Source: Pelomyxa schiedti
Taxonomy: Eukaryota; Evosea; Pelobiontida; Pelomyxidae
NCBI GenBank assembly: GCA_020536535.1
Contig: JAHLWZ010000790.1
Location: forward strand, 310,001 to 374,000
Direction: 5' to 3'
DNA: 64,000 nucleotides
The translations under genes were made by a program, and so were the position numbers. This document shows, piece by piece, positions 10,319-21,442 of the stretch. A model generated the notes under the pieces. It worked only from the letters and a program-made list of their open reading frames with translations. It did not search any database and was not told the origin of the DNA. The stretch's first letter is position 1; every line of letters starts with the position of its first letter.

Positions 10319-13300
10319 ATGGCATCCAGTGTTGCGGATGAGAGTGTAAAACCGCCTCGTAAGAAGTGTCGAGTGGTAAAACACAACGGATCAGACTCGG
10401 AGAGCGACAACAAAGCAAGCCCGACATTGGCAGCAACCACAGGCACTACAACGGCGACATCCTCGCCACGTGCAACTACGAGCGGTAGTGATACGGACAC
10501 GTGTGCTACAGCCAAGCCTAAGAAAAAGACTAGCACAGGCAGGGCAACAAGGGGAAGCGGGAGAGCAAAAAGTGGTGGCAAGAAGAAGAAGAATGACGAA
10601 AAAGAGGAGGTTGACGCAGCGGGAGAAGTGAAAGAAGAGGCCAAGAAGAAAAATACCAAGGGGAGGCGTAGCTCACGGCGGAAGGACAAAGATGAAGATG
10701 GCAATGTGAGTAAGGAAGATGACCAGGGTACTGAGAAGAAAGGAAAGAAGGAAACGGCAGAGAAGACTCCGGCAAAAGCTGCCAAGGAGAAAACGACAGG
10801 GAAGCGGTCAAGGACAAAGACACCAAAGGGGAGTGCCACCAGGAAAAAAAAAGACAACACAGGCCATGTGGAAGAGGCACCCCTCATTCATGAAGAAACA
10901 ACAGTGGCAATCACCACTATTACAAATACGGAGAAACTTTACTGCAATGACCAGTGTGTAAATGTAGAACTGATCAAAGAAAATAAAGAAGTGGTACAGA
11001 CTGAGGCAGCACCTTGCAGCCCAAAACCAACGACGCCCATTGCTCCCCTTGATTCACCTATCTCACCTTGCCCGTCTACTCCACCATCCTTACAGACAGT
11101 ATCCCTGGACCAAAGGGAATCTCATTCACTGAGTGATCTCACACATGTCACCTCGACTGTTGTCAGCACGTCTACACTTGTTACTGTTTCAGGTACCTCG
11201 GTAACACCCGAAAAAATCTTAGATCCTCCATTATGTGTGGGTGCACCACTGACAGTGAACCCAAAACCGCCGATCAAACTCCCGTACTATGGCAGGTATG
11301 ATCTGGCTGATCATTATTTGCATTCCTTAGTGATGTAAGGAAACCGAAGGCTAGTGATACTATGTTGATGCGATGCCACAATAGGAGCACTTTCAAGAGC
11401 GGTGCTGAGACTCCTATGTGGAGCATTTCTACCGCTGCCCGTGGATTCATCGGCGATAGACCAGAAAACCAGGTTTCCTTTTCTATCACTTCTCAAATCT
11501 CAACATTTGATATCAGGATGTCTTTCTTATAGATTTTAGTACAGAAAATCCCCTTTTTGGAGTATTTGATGGGTACAACCCTTTCTTCCATTTTTCATTA
11601 TAAGTGTTATTAGACATGGGATTCGAGGTGCTGAAGCGTCCGGGGATGTCGCAGAAAGTATAGTTAAACACATTGCCTCAACCCCGTATGGTACCGACAC
11701 CCGCGCTACTCTTACAGAAGCATTCAAGTGAGCTTGTTTCAATTGCAAGGGGAAAGAACTTTCTCAACTCATAGATATTTAGGGTAGCTCAAGCAGCTCT
11801 AGTCAGTAAGGCGTCTAAGTATCCTCTTGAGACTTGTGAATATGGTACCACTGCTGCAGCTGTAATAGTAAATGGGGGTTTTGCAACGTGTGCTTGGGCT
11901 GGTGATACACGAGCTGTACTTTGTCACCCGAAACGTCCTCAAACTTCCAGCACAGCTACATTCACACCACTCTCTATTGACCACTCTTTATACAGTGACG
12001 ATGAACAAAAGCGAATCCAAAAGTTACTAGCCCTCTTTGCGTAATGCCTGTCTAAATAACCAAAGTTGCGGGGGAGTGATAATTGACAAGAATAAAGTTC
12101 GAAGAATATTACCAAGCACCATTGACTATTCATATGCTCAAATAGCTGAACACAAAGCAAGTGGCCACCCTCTAACCTTATAAGATAAACCACATGTGAT
12201 AGCTAAAAGTTAATGGAAAAATAATACGTTTGGGATTAATCAATCATAGTTGGCACTCAATATGAGTAGATCACTCGGTCACATTATTCTAGGCAAGTAT
12301 GGAGTTATAGCTGTACCTGATGTTGTCTCGATGCAAATAAATGACGGTGATCGACTTGTAGTCGCATCAGATGGGCTGTGGAACCTTTGCACCAACGCTG
12401 AGGTAGCGGAATTCGTTCAAAAGAGCTCGACAGCAGATGGAGCATGTCTGGCACTGGTGTGGATAGACAATATAACCGCCACTAATGATACACTTACTTT
12501 CATTTAGTGTACTGAGGTTAAAGAACGCTGCAGACAGCGTAAATCGCGTGCTGACAATACAACAGTGGTAGTCGCATTTTTCCACAGCAAGAATGATGAC
12601 GACAGTGATGATGATGTAATAAAAGTCCAGTTACCTCCAACAGAAGAAAAGCCAAGTTCACGGTTGCGACCAAGGCAAAGTAAAGGGCAAAAATCCCCTA
12701 CACCACGTTCCCCATCCAAGAAGCATACAAGGAAGAAAAGTTCGAAGAAGACCAGCCAAACTGCAGTCAGTTCTACCACTTCAACTTCGGCACCAACGTC
12801 AGTGCCAGTGCCAGTACCAGAACCAGCACCAGCACCAGCACCAGCACCAGCACCAACCCCAACTCCATCATCAACTCAAATTCAGCTCACAACAACTTCT
12901 CGAAATGAAATGGACCCACGGCAATCTCGTGCGGAAGTCCCTCCACAGCCCATAAAACCAGCAATTCCCGCACAATCCACAGAAACTGCCCTGCCTGAGA
13001 CACACCAACCAATTACGGCACTCAAAACACATGAGCCCCTTCCCACCTCCACCCCAACCCCAACGCCAACACCCACATCCACATCCACACCCTCACCCAC
13101 CCCCAAACCCTTGCAAACCAATGCCATAAGGGAATCACCACCCTCATCGCAAGTACCGGTCCCTGAAGAAGAACAAGAAGAACAAACCCAACACAACCAA
13201 CAGCAGCCACAACAACCGCAGGAACCATGTCAGCCTTGTGAGGAAGCACACCCCGACAGAGACGAGGATGAGGATGATGAAGAGGTTGTGTTCCGGGATG

Positions 13301-13377
13301 ATGACAGGCCCCTCGATTCACCACCAGTGTCCCCCCTGAGACCTCCCGTTTCTCCATTTTCACCTCTCAGTTCCTAG
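10319..13377 (+). CDS. PP2C-family Ser/Thr phosphatase with long basic N-terminal and Pro-rich C-terminal tails
   Basis: About 320 N-terminal residues are Lys/Ser/Thr-rich with NLS-like stretches (PPRKKCRVVKH). The PP2C fold follows in short exons from about 11290. Metal-ligand motifs are present: RPENQDVFLI, then FGVFDGHGIRG (joined across an intron at about 11570-11612), VASDGLW and ADNTTVVVAFF. The usual SRALGD is SRSLGH and SDGLWD is SDGLWN, but the Asp residues expected to hold the two Mn/Mg ions are kept, so activity is plausible. The C-terminal tail has Pro-Val/Pro-Ala and Thr-Pro repeats, a Gln-rich run, an acidic run and PVSP motifs, ending at TAG 13375-13377. Family role: metal-dependent dephosphorylation of Ser/Thr. 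A nuclear location is inferred from the basic tail; substrates are unknown. Confidence 0.88.
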
Positions 13378-13658
13378 TGGTACCACTAGCCAGCAAAACA
13401 AAACAAAACAAAACAAAACAAAACAAAACAAAAAAAGTCCTCGTCTTACGATGGTGTTCAATAGGAAAGGTTTGGTCTTTTAGAGAAGAAATTTAAACGA
13501 GACGCGTCAAAATTCAATTGTTGCAGTTGCGGCATTAAATTTTTTTTTCTTCCTGCGAGATTAAAAAAAACAATAAACTCGCTGTTTTTTTTTCTTTTTT
13601 GGCCACCATCGAATCTACACCACCCGCCGTGTGAGGGGTTCCGGAACTACGACAAACA
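13378..13658 (+). promoter_or_regulatory. Intergenic region upstream of uL22
   Basis: This spacer holds the 3' flank of the PP2C gene, including a CAAAA repeat, and the presumed promoter and 5' leader of the ribosomal protein gene. A pyrimidine-rich stretch lies around 13585-13600. I recognised no defined element. Confidence 0.35.
13394..13436 (+). repeat. (CAAAA)n microsatellite
   Basis: Seven perfect CAAAA units followed by CAAAAAAA begin 17 bases after the PP2C stop codon, in its probable 3' UTR. Confidence 0.95.
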
Positions 13659-14539
13659 ATGCCCTCAAGGAGGTACTCAGTCGAGCCCGAAAACGCGACA
13701 AAGAGTGAGTATTTTTTCCGTGTCGGCCGATACCATTTTTTTTCGCCCGACGCGTCCACCTTGGACCGTTTTTCTCTTCCTATTTTGTTTGTTCCATGCG
13801 CTCCACCTTGTTGCGATAATCATCTCACTGGCACCAAGGCTGCAAGGCTCGCGGTTCTGATTTACGTGTTCACTTCAAGGTTTTTTCAATCGCACCTCCC
13901 CCAGCGCAGTAAATTTAAAATGACAGAACACACGCGAGACTGCATCCGCAATAAAGGGAATGAAGCTCCCACGCGCCAAGGCCTACCTTAGCCACGTTAT
14001 TGCACACAAGGAAATTGTCCCGTTCCGCCGCTACTGCTATGGCGTCGGACACAAATCTCAATGCAAGGCCTGGGTGCGTTTTCAATAGAACGTCACCATG
14101 TGTGTAACATGTTTGCTTGTAGAAATGCAATGCCGGTCGCTGGCCCAGAAAATCTTGCGAGTTTTTACTGGCACTCCTCAAGAATGCACAGGCCAATGCC
14201 GAGGCAAAGGGACTTGAGTACGAAGCCCTTCGCATTGCCCACATTCAGGTCCAGAAAGCTCAAAAGCAACGCCGCAGGACATACAGAGCTCACGGCCGCA
14301 TTAACCGTGTGTTTCTTTTCTCACACCTTCAACTGTTTGCCATTTGAATTCTAACCCTGTTTTTCTCCTTTTCCTTTCTCTTTTCCACAGCCTTCATGTC
14401 ACAACCCTGCCACATCGAGATCATTTTGACAGAGGATGACCACGTTATTAAGAGCACCACCGAACCAGTGAAGGAAACCAAACCAAAGAAGATTTCCAGG
14501 AAGAAGCAGGCACGCGAGAGGGCCGAGAGAAGGGATTGA
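13659..14539 (+). CDS. RPL17: 60S ribosomal protein uL22 (RPL17)
   Basis: Five exons give a complete uL22. It starts [15 protein letters not shown], then [32 protein letters not shown], an exon with [12 protein letters not shown], one with [19 protein letters not shown], and one with [12 protein letters not shown] followed by [13 protein letters not shown] and a Lys/Arg-rich tail ending ERAERRD. Every block aligns with RPL17, including the [12 protein letters not shown] segment near the exit tunnel. Introns sit at about 13705-13830, 13880-13925, 14074-14120 and 14308-14390, so it has four introns in under 900 bases. The second acceptor has to be the CAG just before AACACACGC; the nearer CAG at about 13910 shifts frame. 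The protein is part of the large ribosomal subunit. Confidence 0.95.
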
Positions 14540-14588
14540 AGTAAAGAATAGGAAATTTTCTACAACAAAGTTTCTTATGTGTTCTGTT

Positions 14589-15590
14589 TCAGTTTTTTTT
14601 TTTAGCTTCGATTTGTTTCTTAGACTTGTGTCCTTGCTTCTTGAGGATAATAATAAGCACTGATATTCCAAAGGCCACGAAATTGAAGACCATAACGGCT
14701 CCTACTATCCCACCAGCGAGCGCTAGTGTCCACAGTTCTTTTGAATCGTAGATAAAGAAGGCGTAGAGTCGCATGGTATTATCAAATTCACCGGGGTAAG
14801 AGAGAACTGTAAGGACATGAGTGGGAGGTGATACAAACGAGCTGTTATTGGAGAGGGAATGGAACCTTCTGCGGGGTCACAGTGGCAGTCATATGTTTGT
14901 CCAACCTCGAACTGTTCAATATCTTCATTTGCTGTGTCTTCGTCAGTCCACACAGCATGATGAGTAGTCGCCAGAGCAGTTCTGTTCTCGTATCTAAAAT
15001 AAAAAGAGATGTATGTTGGAAAAAGGAACCCAGGAGAGCATGGAGTTGGCTCTCGTACGTTTCACCATCGATTGTTATATTAACACTCCACTGAGCACGA
15101 AAATTTCCTAGGCCGTCACCAAAGTAAGTATCCTCCAAAACGTCTGTTTTTTTTTTTTTTGTTTTGTTTTTTTTTGTTTGTTTTGTTAGCTGTTGAAAAC
15201 CACTCAGCTATTATATTTCTCTACATATATATATATAATATATATATATTTTAAAAAAGAACCGCTGTCCATAATGAAGCAGGAGCCCAAAACTATAGCA
15301 TTCTTGTTCCTCACGTGCTTTGTGAAGCCCCAGGCGCCCAGGGCAGCGAAGCCACAGGCGAAAGCGCCAAACACCAGCACGAGGGCCAGGGCTCTGAGCC
15401 ACTTGCGCTTTAGCAGCGACCTCCCGCGAGCAGGGAGCGGGGCATCAGGGACCCCTGACTTGCGGTTGGCCTCCTTGGCTTTCTCCGCTGCCTCCTTCTC
15501 GGCGTTGTAGGTGTCGGTGGTCCCGTGTTGCAAGTCGAGTACCTGGATGTCCGCTTTGGTGTCCGTCGCCGCGCCGGTTGCTCCTGACAT
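14589..15590 (-). CDS. Two-TM membrane protein with lumenal or extracellular loop
   Basis: Start ATG 15590 (MSGATGAATDTKADIQ). A charged cytosolic-looking N-terminus precedes TM1 (WLRALALVLVFGAFACGFAA, about 15330-15390). After an intron holding a TA repeat and A-rich tract comes a loop with ITIDGETYENRTALATTHH and VGQTYDCHCDPAEG. TM2 (LALAGGIVGAVMVFNFVAFG, about 14660-14730) and a Lys-rich tail (KKQIEAKKKN) end at TGA 14589-14591. The layout, with two TMs flanking a loop that ends in a Cys-X-Cys-Asp-Pro motif, recalls DUF3592 proteins and BK-channel beta subunits, but I cannot assign a family. The first exon is strikingly GC-rich compared with the remaining exons. Its 3' end lies 49 bases from uL22's, tail to tail. 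Confidence 0.7.
15225..15251. repeat. (TA)n dyad in an intron
   Basis: Alternating AT with a central AAT forms a self-complementary stretch of about 27 bases inside the intron of the two-TM gene. It could form a hairpin or cruciform. Confidence 0.85.
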
Positions 15591-15910
15591 TGGGATTATG
15601 GGTGCGGGTGTTGGGCGGTTGCGAGTGACGACGAGTGAGTTGGGATCTGAACGGCCGTTGCCACGCAATTACTTTAAAGCACCACCACGAACAAAGACTG
15701 ATCATTAATGATCTCTGAAGTTGCCCAGCTCCTCTATAAGGAGTTCACCAAGTGCTACACCACTGGTCTGAAACCATTCCTTCATCGGGGAAACACTTGG
15801 GGCCTCTGGGCTTGATTGATCAGAGAAAAACTGCAAGGCTTCCTCCGGAATGGATGAGATTGTGCGTAGCGTGCAACAGACCACGCGCACGTCCCATAAG
15901 TCGTAAATAA
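15591..15910. promoter_or_regulatory. Divergent spacer, two-TM gene / UFL1
   Basis: This 320-base head-to-head spacer has no convincing gene; a 61-codon minus-strand frame at 15705-15890 shows no conserved features. A perfect 14-base palindrome, GATCATTAATGATC, lies at 15700-15713 and could be a dimeric factor site. No other element was recognised. Confidence 0.4.
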
Positions 15911-18900
15911 ATGTCGTTGTGTTGGAGAAGCGTTTAAGGCCGGTGGGTGACTTCTTCTTCTAAACCCACACAGGAGGCACTAAGGGAACAATTGAGGCTG
16001 TTGCAAGCACAACCAGCCAGCTATGTACTGACTGAAAGGAATGTAGTTGAACTAGGTGCTTTCTTTCATATACTGATTTTTTTGTTGTTTTTTTTTTACT
16101 CACGGTTCAAAAAGTTTTCAAGTGTTCCAAATTGCACATGCTTCCTCAGTTGATTTTCACACTGGATGGAAAGGTACTATGGACACAGAGTTATCCACCT
16201 CCTCTTAATAGCACCACAGGAATTCATGACTCCAACAAGGCTTTACCAGGAAATTGAGGACGAATTGAATGCACGTGGCGGTATCGCTTCACAATATGGA
16301 TGCCTAATCGCCTTACAATTAATTTCCAGGCCGGGCAGACACTCTCTCCTTTGCAGACTTCCTGCACATCAATCAATCCGACTTTGATGAACAATTGCCG
16401 GCATTCCTTAAAGCCAAACCAACAATAGTTTTAGTGGGATCTGATCTTATCTCCAAGTGATATTCATGCCTACTAAACCTTTTCTTACACCTCCACCAGA
16501 CTGTACTTTGACAGAATGTGTGAAGAAGTGAATCAGGATCTGCGAGTTTCTGGAGAAGTAACTATTGATGAGTTATGTAAGAAATTTGAGCTGTCTTCTG
16601 ACATGTTTACTCAAGTAAGCCAATTGAATTGACAAATAAGTACCCTCAAGTTTTTATTTTAGGTTCTCACTGAAAGATTGGGTACTGTTGTTCATGGAAC
16701 TTTGGATGGTGGTGTTATCTACACCCAAAGTACCTCTGTGTTGCCCTTTTTCCTCTTTGTCTCACTGTTTTAATGCAAAGCCTTAATTGATAAACATTAT
16801 GCCATGGCACGGGGTTTATTGAGAGCCGCTACCTATCCCATTGATTTGCGAAGTATAACTCATAAGAGAAAACTGAATGACAGTATCTTCATGTCTGCTG
16901 TGGAGGAATTGATAAAAGATCATCAAGCTGATGGGATCGTTGAGTCGGGAGTCTGTGCGTTGCCAACATGTCCTGTTTATTCTCATTCAGCTTTTAGTTA
17001 CTCCTCATGTGTATTTGAAGGCAAGATCTCAATATGTTAATTCCTTCTTTACTCAGAATGGGTTCGTTGGTAGCATTTTTTTTTTTTTGAATTCCCCATA
17101 ACAATCCCCAGAATACAAGATGGCTGAGAAATTGGGGGCTGGCAGGTATTTCATTGAGAACTACTTGCCAAAAAACTCAGCTGTATTTTTGTCTACCTGC
17201 TGTCTTCGCACATCTTTCGTGGATTGCATTGAAACAGTGCTTATTGATGTGATAACAGATAAAAACTGGATTGACGTGGCCGTATGCACCATTGAGAGTT
17301 GTTTCCATAAAGACCAACAACTGAAACACACAAAAAGCAATACCTTCCCTCAGTGGTAACCAAGGCTGATATCAAGCAGCTTCTTGAGAAGTGCCCTACA
17401 GTATGTGACAGTGCACAACCAAAGGTCGTTATCTTGGACTCCACTGTTATCAGCTTGGATTTGCTGAAAACCATTATGGCATCTTTCGAAAAAGATCTTT
17501 ATGTCAAAGCAGCAGCCCATGCAGGAACAGTCAAGGCAAAACCAACTAAACCGAAAAAAAAAGAGGCCCCAACAAAGAAAGGTCGTGGAGCAGACCGTAG
17601 AAAGAAAATTGAGGAGGAGGAAGAGTTGGAGGAGGAACCGCCAGGGTTACAAGTTTCTGTGGAGGAAATCACAGAATTTTGCAAAAAATTCATAAAGGAT
17701 GACCCTGATGGTGAAGTAGCTGAAGCAGTGGCCATTCACCTTAGCGAGTACTCTAGCCATTACATTCCACAATCTAACTCTTTCCCCACAGCCAGGTTGA
17801 AGAAATGTATGCCAAGCTCGTTTCAGCCCTCAGTGTTGACAAAAGTGCTCTGCAAAAGGACTTATTTTCCAAGCTTCAGGAGCACTTGTGCAACCTTCTC
17901 ACGGATTCCACGTTAGGAATAAATGTACTGTCACTCCTGCCAGGTTTTGGTTCTTTGCCACAAAAATTTTTTAAAATCTGTGTTTGCATTAGCTGAAGAG
18001 GGAAGCTTTACTGAGAAGCACATACTTCGAACCTGGTGCACAGACATACTCAACATCCTAGTTTATTCCCAGGCAATAGACCAGGGTGTTCCAATTCCCC
18101 CGTCAGTTCCGTCAACTGCTCCTCCCACGCTCGTCACTTCCCCGGAATTAGTGTTTCTAGAAAAAGATGCCCCAGCGCCGCATACGGCAACACCACTGCT
18201 AACTCCTCAAGAGAGGGGAGCATTGATGAAACAGTTGTCGGAAGATGTAGCGGAAACACTTAACACCTTCCTTGCTCTAATTCAGAAAGGGGTACCTGCT
18301 AAAATTCAGATTTGATGAAGTTTAATTCTTTTCCTCTAGAAATTGAGACCATTTTTAGACGCGCTCCCTGATGTATGTGAGACATACCAATTTCATCTTA
18401 GGAAGATTGATAAGCGATTGGAGAGGTATGATACCTTAGCTTCTTTTTTTAACACTATTTCCTTAGAGAGAGGGTTTTGTTGTGGCTACATAACCTTGAG
18501 AGGTGGCTCAAACAAGAATCTGATTGTCCTACTGCCTTGCATCTTTCCCTTGAATTACTCAATTCACGGAAACACAATGCAATAGTTTTCACACCCCCCA
18601 GGTTTAGTGGAATTCAATATGAAAATCAAATTTACACATCACTTTAGGTGCGTACCTTGGCTACTTGGGAACATTGAGCATAGTGTCCCCGCACCAGTTC
18701 TTCAACAACTCGAGGAATACCACTCCTATGTAGGCAAGTTCCTCAGAATCCACAACACCGGAGCCGAAGTAGTGCCGACACAAACAACCACCACATCCAA
18801 GTCCAGCAAATCAGCACCCACAACACTAGGTGACACAAACACACTAGCGGAGCTCACTACCTCTATGACGGCCAAACTTCCGGCTCTAATTACCGCGACT

Positions 18901-19020
18901 CTCCAGTGCACAGAACTTCAATCATCCACCCCAATCTCTGCACCACCACTTACCACACCACAATCCACACAGCCCACACCCTCAGCCTCCAAAGACAGGA
19001 GCAGGAAGGGAAGAAGATAA
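15911..19020 (+). CDS. UFL1: E3 UFM1-protein ligase 1
   Basis: Start ATG 15911 (MSLCWRS, then a phase-0 intron to EALREQLRLLQ). Blocks match UFL1 in order: LTERNVVEL, FTLDGKEFMTPTRLYQEIED (spanning an intron at 16171-16217), a stretch reading VSGEVTIDELCKKFELSSDM, then VLTERLGTVVHGTLDGGVIY. Further on are winged-helix-like stretches, a Lys/Glu-rich disordered segment at about 17545-17640 (RRKKIEEEEELEEEPPG), and a helical C-terminal half. It ends KDRSRKGRR at 19020. Known role: scaffold ligase that transfers the ubiquitin-like UFM1 to ribosomal protein uL24 (RPL26) and other ER-associated targets, with DDRGK1. It has no RING or HECT cysteine. At least a dozen introns. Other UFM1-pathway genes are not in the window. 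Confidence 0.92.
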
Positions 19021-19090
19021 ATGAGGAATCAAAAAAAAAAAAAAAAAGGGGGTTCAAAAGAAAAGCCTTCATTATCTTTACTCTAGGTAA

Positions 19091-19459
19091 TTATGAAGAG
19101 AAACATGGTTCTATGCACAGAACAAAAGGGTCTGTGGGCTCCCCCAAGGCATTCGCTGAAGCAGATTGGTCTGGAGAATGGTCCTGCGAGAATTTGCGGC
19201 GTAGTAATTTCGCAGGAGATTTTCTGCACGAGGAGAGTCGCTCTTGTAGTGACTGCTGGTATTGGTCCCATTCCTCAGTGGCAGGTAGGGAGCAGATACC
19301 AGATCCAGAATCCGCCGCTTGTGAGGGACCGAGGAACTCTGACGAAAGCCACTTCACAAACACAGCGTCGTAGGCCCTGAGCCTCTGATCGCACACACGA
19401 GCCGAGTCCGTGTTTTGGTCCACCCACAAGTCTCGTGCTCGTCGTGACTTTTTCTCCAT
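19091..19459 (-). CDS. Unknown small protein
   Basis: An intronless 123-codon frame begins at ATG 19459 (MEKKSRRARDLWVDQ) and ends ...VLCIEPCFSS. The frame stays open to 19555, but no ATG precedes. It has a mixed helical composition (YDAVFVKWLSSEF; EEWDQYQQSLQERL; SPAKLLRRKFSQD), no signal peptide and no TM. I do not recognise the family. Plus-strand frames across the same stretch look less protein-like. It lies tail to tail with UFL1 (70 bases) and head to head with the membrane hydrolase, a normal gene position here. Confidence 0.5.
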   Translation of the reverse strand: MEKKSRRARDLWVDQNTDSARVCDQRLRAYDAVFVKWLSSEFLGPSQAADSGSGICSLPATEEWDQYQQSLQERLSSCRKSPAKLLRRKFSQDHSPDQSASANALGEPTDPFVLCIEPCFSS

Positions 19460-19732
19460 GTTAGTGCCACAACTCTCCACCCGAGAGTCACAACTACCTT
19501 CACAGCAGCAGGATTTCGTTGTAGTGGATGAATGCTCTACCCCGACGGCGTGCACTGGTTCCCCGTGGTTAGCGTCAGTATGTTGTGACTGTGTATTCCA
19601 GTTACGAAACGTGGGGTTACAGGACGAGTACTGTTCCGGTGCCCATGTTGATCACAATCTTCGGTTCAAGTCGGCTTGATGATTCTTGGAAATCCAGGAT
19701 AATCGGAAAAATCGGAGTTGGAAAGTCGACGA
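19460..19732. promoter_or_regulatory. Divergent spacer, unknown gene / YdjM-like gene
   Basis: Spacer of 273 bases between head-to-head starts. Plus-strand frames crossing it have no ATG start compatible with a known protein. No motif recognised. Confidence 0.3.
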
Positions 19733-20676
19733 ATGTGGGCCGTTGGCCACGCGGCAGCGAGTTATTTGGCGGCCACGACGCTCGTTTGGTGCTACAACGC
19801 CGCGTGCTCTGCGAAATTGCTGAAAAATCACACCCCAATTGACTTGAGCGCGCGCCTGCTGTTCTGCGTGGTGTTGTGCAGTAACTGGCCTGATTTCGCG
19901 CATTATGGGAGCCTGCGTATCCTTACCCATAATGGGCTCGCTGTGCTTTTCGCCCCCGCGATAGGCATCATTCTGCTGAACATGGCATTGGGCCCAATGC
20001 GAGTTTGGCTCCTTTCCCCTCCCTCTCAGTTCATCATGACTCACCCATTATTGCAACTCACCTCCGTTTTCTCGTTGGGGTTGGTATGTTTGTTGACGAC
20101 GACGCTCACTTGCCTGTACACTGACAGAGGCTTCATTTGAACCAACTTGGCGTTGTTGTTGTGAGTAGCTTGTGCCATGGCTTGTGTGACACAGTTTTCG
20201 GCACATTTCATTATCTCTACCCCTTTTCTTCCAAGTCACTCTCTGTGTACCTATTCAACACCCCGCATGACAAGGTTTTCGATTCATCTCAAATTCTTTT
20301 TCAAAATATATCCTTCGCTGTAATAGTTCTAACCCTGGGTTCGCAGGCAGCGGAAATTGCTCTTGCAATTCCTTTCCTGGTCATTTTCCTTGTGACTGGG
20401 CACCGGCAGCGTATTGCACACTTCTTCTGCTGCAGCAAACACAACTCTAAGGGGGCCTCTGGCTCTGCTACCAAAGCAGAGAAGCTTGTTATGTGGCTGT
20501 ACTGTGTGTTCCTGACACTACAATATGCACTGTTCATACGGACAAACCCAGAGTGCCTCACACTCAACAGCCGGTGGTATGCCTGGCAATTCACTGTGGT
20601 GTTCGGCTTGTTTTATGGGGTGATGGCCTCAATTCCCCTTCATGAGGTTTCCTGTATGTTATTTCAAGGGCGTTGA
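19733..20676 (+). CDS. Membrane-bound metal-dependent hydrolase, YdjM/DUF457-like
   Basis: Start ATG 19733 (MWAVGHAAASYLA); one phase-0 intron (about 20081-20125) joins ...VFSLGL to RLHLNQLGVVVV and avoids a stop in the first frame. The pattern matches the YdjM (DUF457) family: His in GHA, Asp in SNWPDFAHYG, His in ILTHNGLAVL, then a His and Asp in SLCHGLCDTVFG followed by HYLYPFS. These are the residues proposed to bind metal at the membrane face. The C-terminal half adds several more hydrophobic segments and a Cys/Lys-rich loop (FFCCSKHNSKG), longer than typical bacterial members. The family is mostly bacterial and archaeal; substrates are unknown. Assignment rests on motif spacing rather than overall identity. 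Confidence 0.6.
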
Positions 20677-20962
20677 TTGTTTATTGCAAAGTTCACCGAG
20701 CCATTGGAACAAAGGAATAACTACCTTGCTTTGCCCTTTCCTTTTTTTTTAAGACCGTGACGATGATCGAATTCCCTCACAACTACTCTGTGAATTTGGT
20801 TGTTCTTCATCTGGTCTCAGAAAAGTTTACACCACATACAATGATGGAATCCATTGTCACAAAGCCAAGACGCTTATCAAAGGGCAAGTTCCTGACATTA
20901 GAACTTTCCTGTAAGAATAATATAAGTCACTCACAGCGAAGAGATGTAGAGGTTATTTCATT

Positions 20963-21242
20963 TTATTTCATACCAAATAGCAAGGCCAGTCCAGTCCAGT
21001 CCATGCTGTCTGCTAACGCAAGCTCTGGTGAGAGTATAATACCTCCCGTGCCTTGTCCCTGGAAATACAGGTCCACACCAAGTCCAAATAGCTTCAAGTA
21101 TCTAGCTTTAGTTCCCATGATATGCTGTTCACAAAGAACAGCTTAATCGTTGACAGTGTTGACGGACTTGGATTGAGTAGTGAGCCAAACGGACACCGCA
21201 TGAAGGCGAGCCACAGACAGTACAATAGAAGGGAGCGGCCAT
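20963..21242 (-). CDS. Unknown small Cys-containing protein
   Basis: ATG 21242 begins MAAPFYCTVCGSPSCGVRLA. An intron (GTCCGT...AACAG, about 21132-21174) joins HYSIQ to HIMGTKARYLKLFGLGVDLY and on to LSPELALADSMDWTGLALLF, with a stop at 20963-20965. The CxxCG start recalls short zinc-ribbon leaders of some fungal and protist F-box-like proteins, but I cannot name the family. A further downstream exon is possible (ESSNVRNLPFDKRLGF, about 20860-20907, next to a good acceptor), but I could not join it in phase. The gene model is therefore provisional. Confidence 0.4.
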
Positions 21243-21442
21243 GATAGTCTGGAACTGCAGCCATGAACAAACTGTCTTCCATGGAGGCCCTGGACATCAC
21301 CACTGCTGCTTCGTGTGTCTGGCTGCTGTGAATCCCACGCAACTGGTCGTTGCAACTAAGAAGTGTTTGGCTATCCGGACCACGACAATGCCATCAATCT
21401 GGTAACCAAATTGCTTAGATTCAGAAAAGATGTTTTTGTGCT
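21243..21442. promoter_or_regulatory. Divergent spacer, small unknown gene / ferredoxin
   Basis: About 200 bases between the proposed head-to-head starts. If the minus-strand gene really begins further upstream, part of this is coding. No motif recognised. Confidence 0.25.

Noticed and set aside
15705-15890. 61-codon minus-strand frame in the UFL1 spacer
   Set aside because: No conserved motif, crosses the likely shared promoter, and is within chance length.
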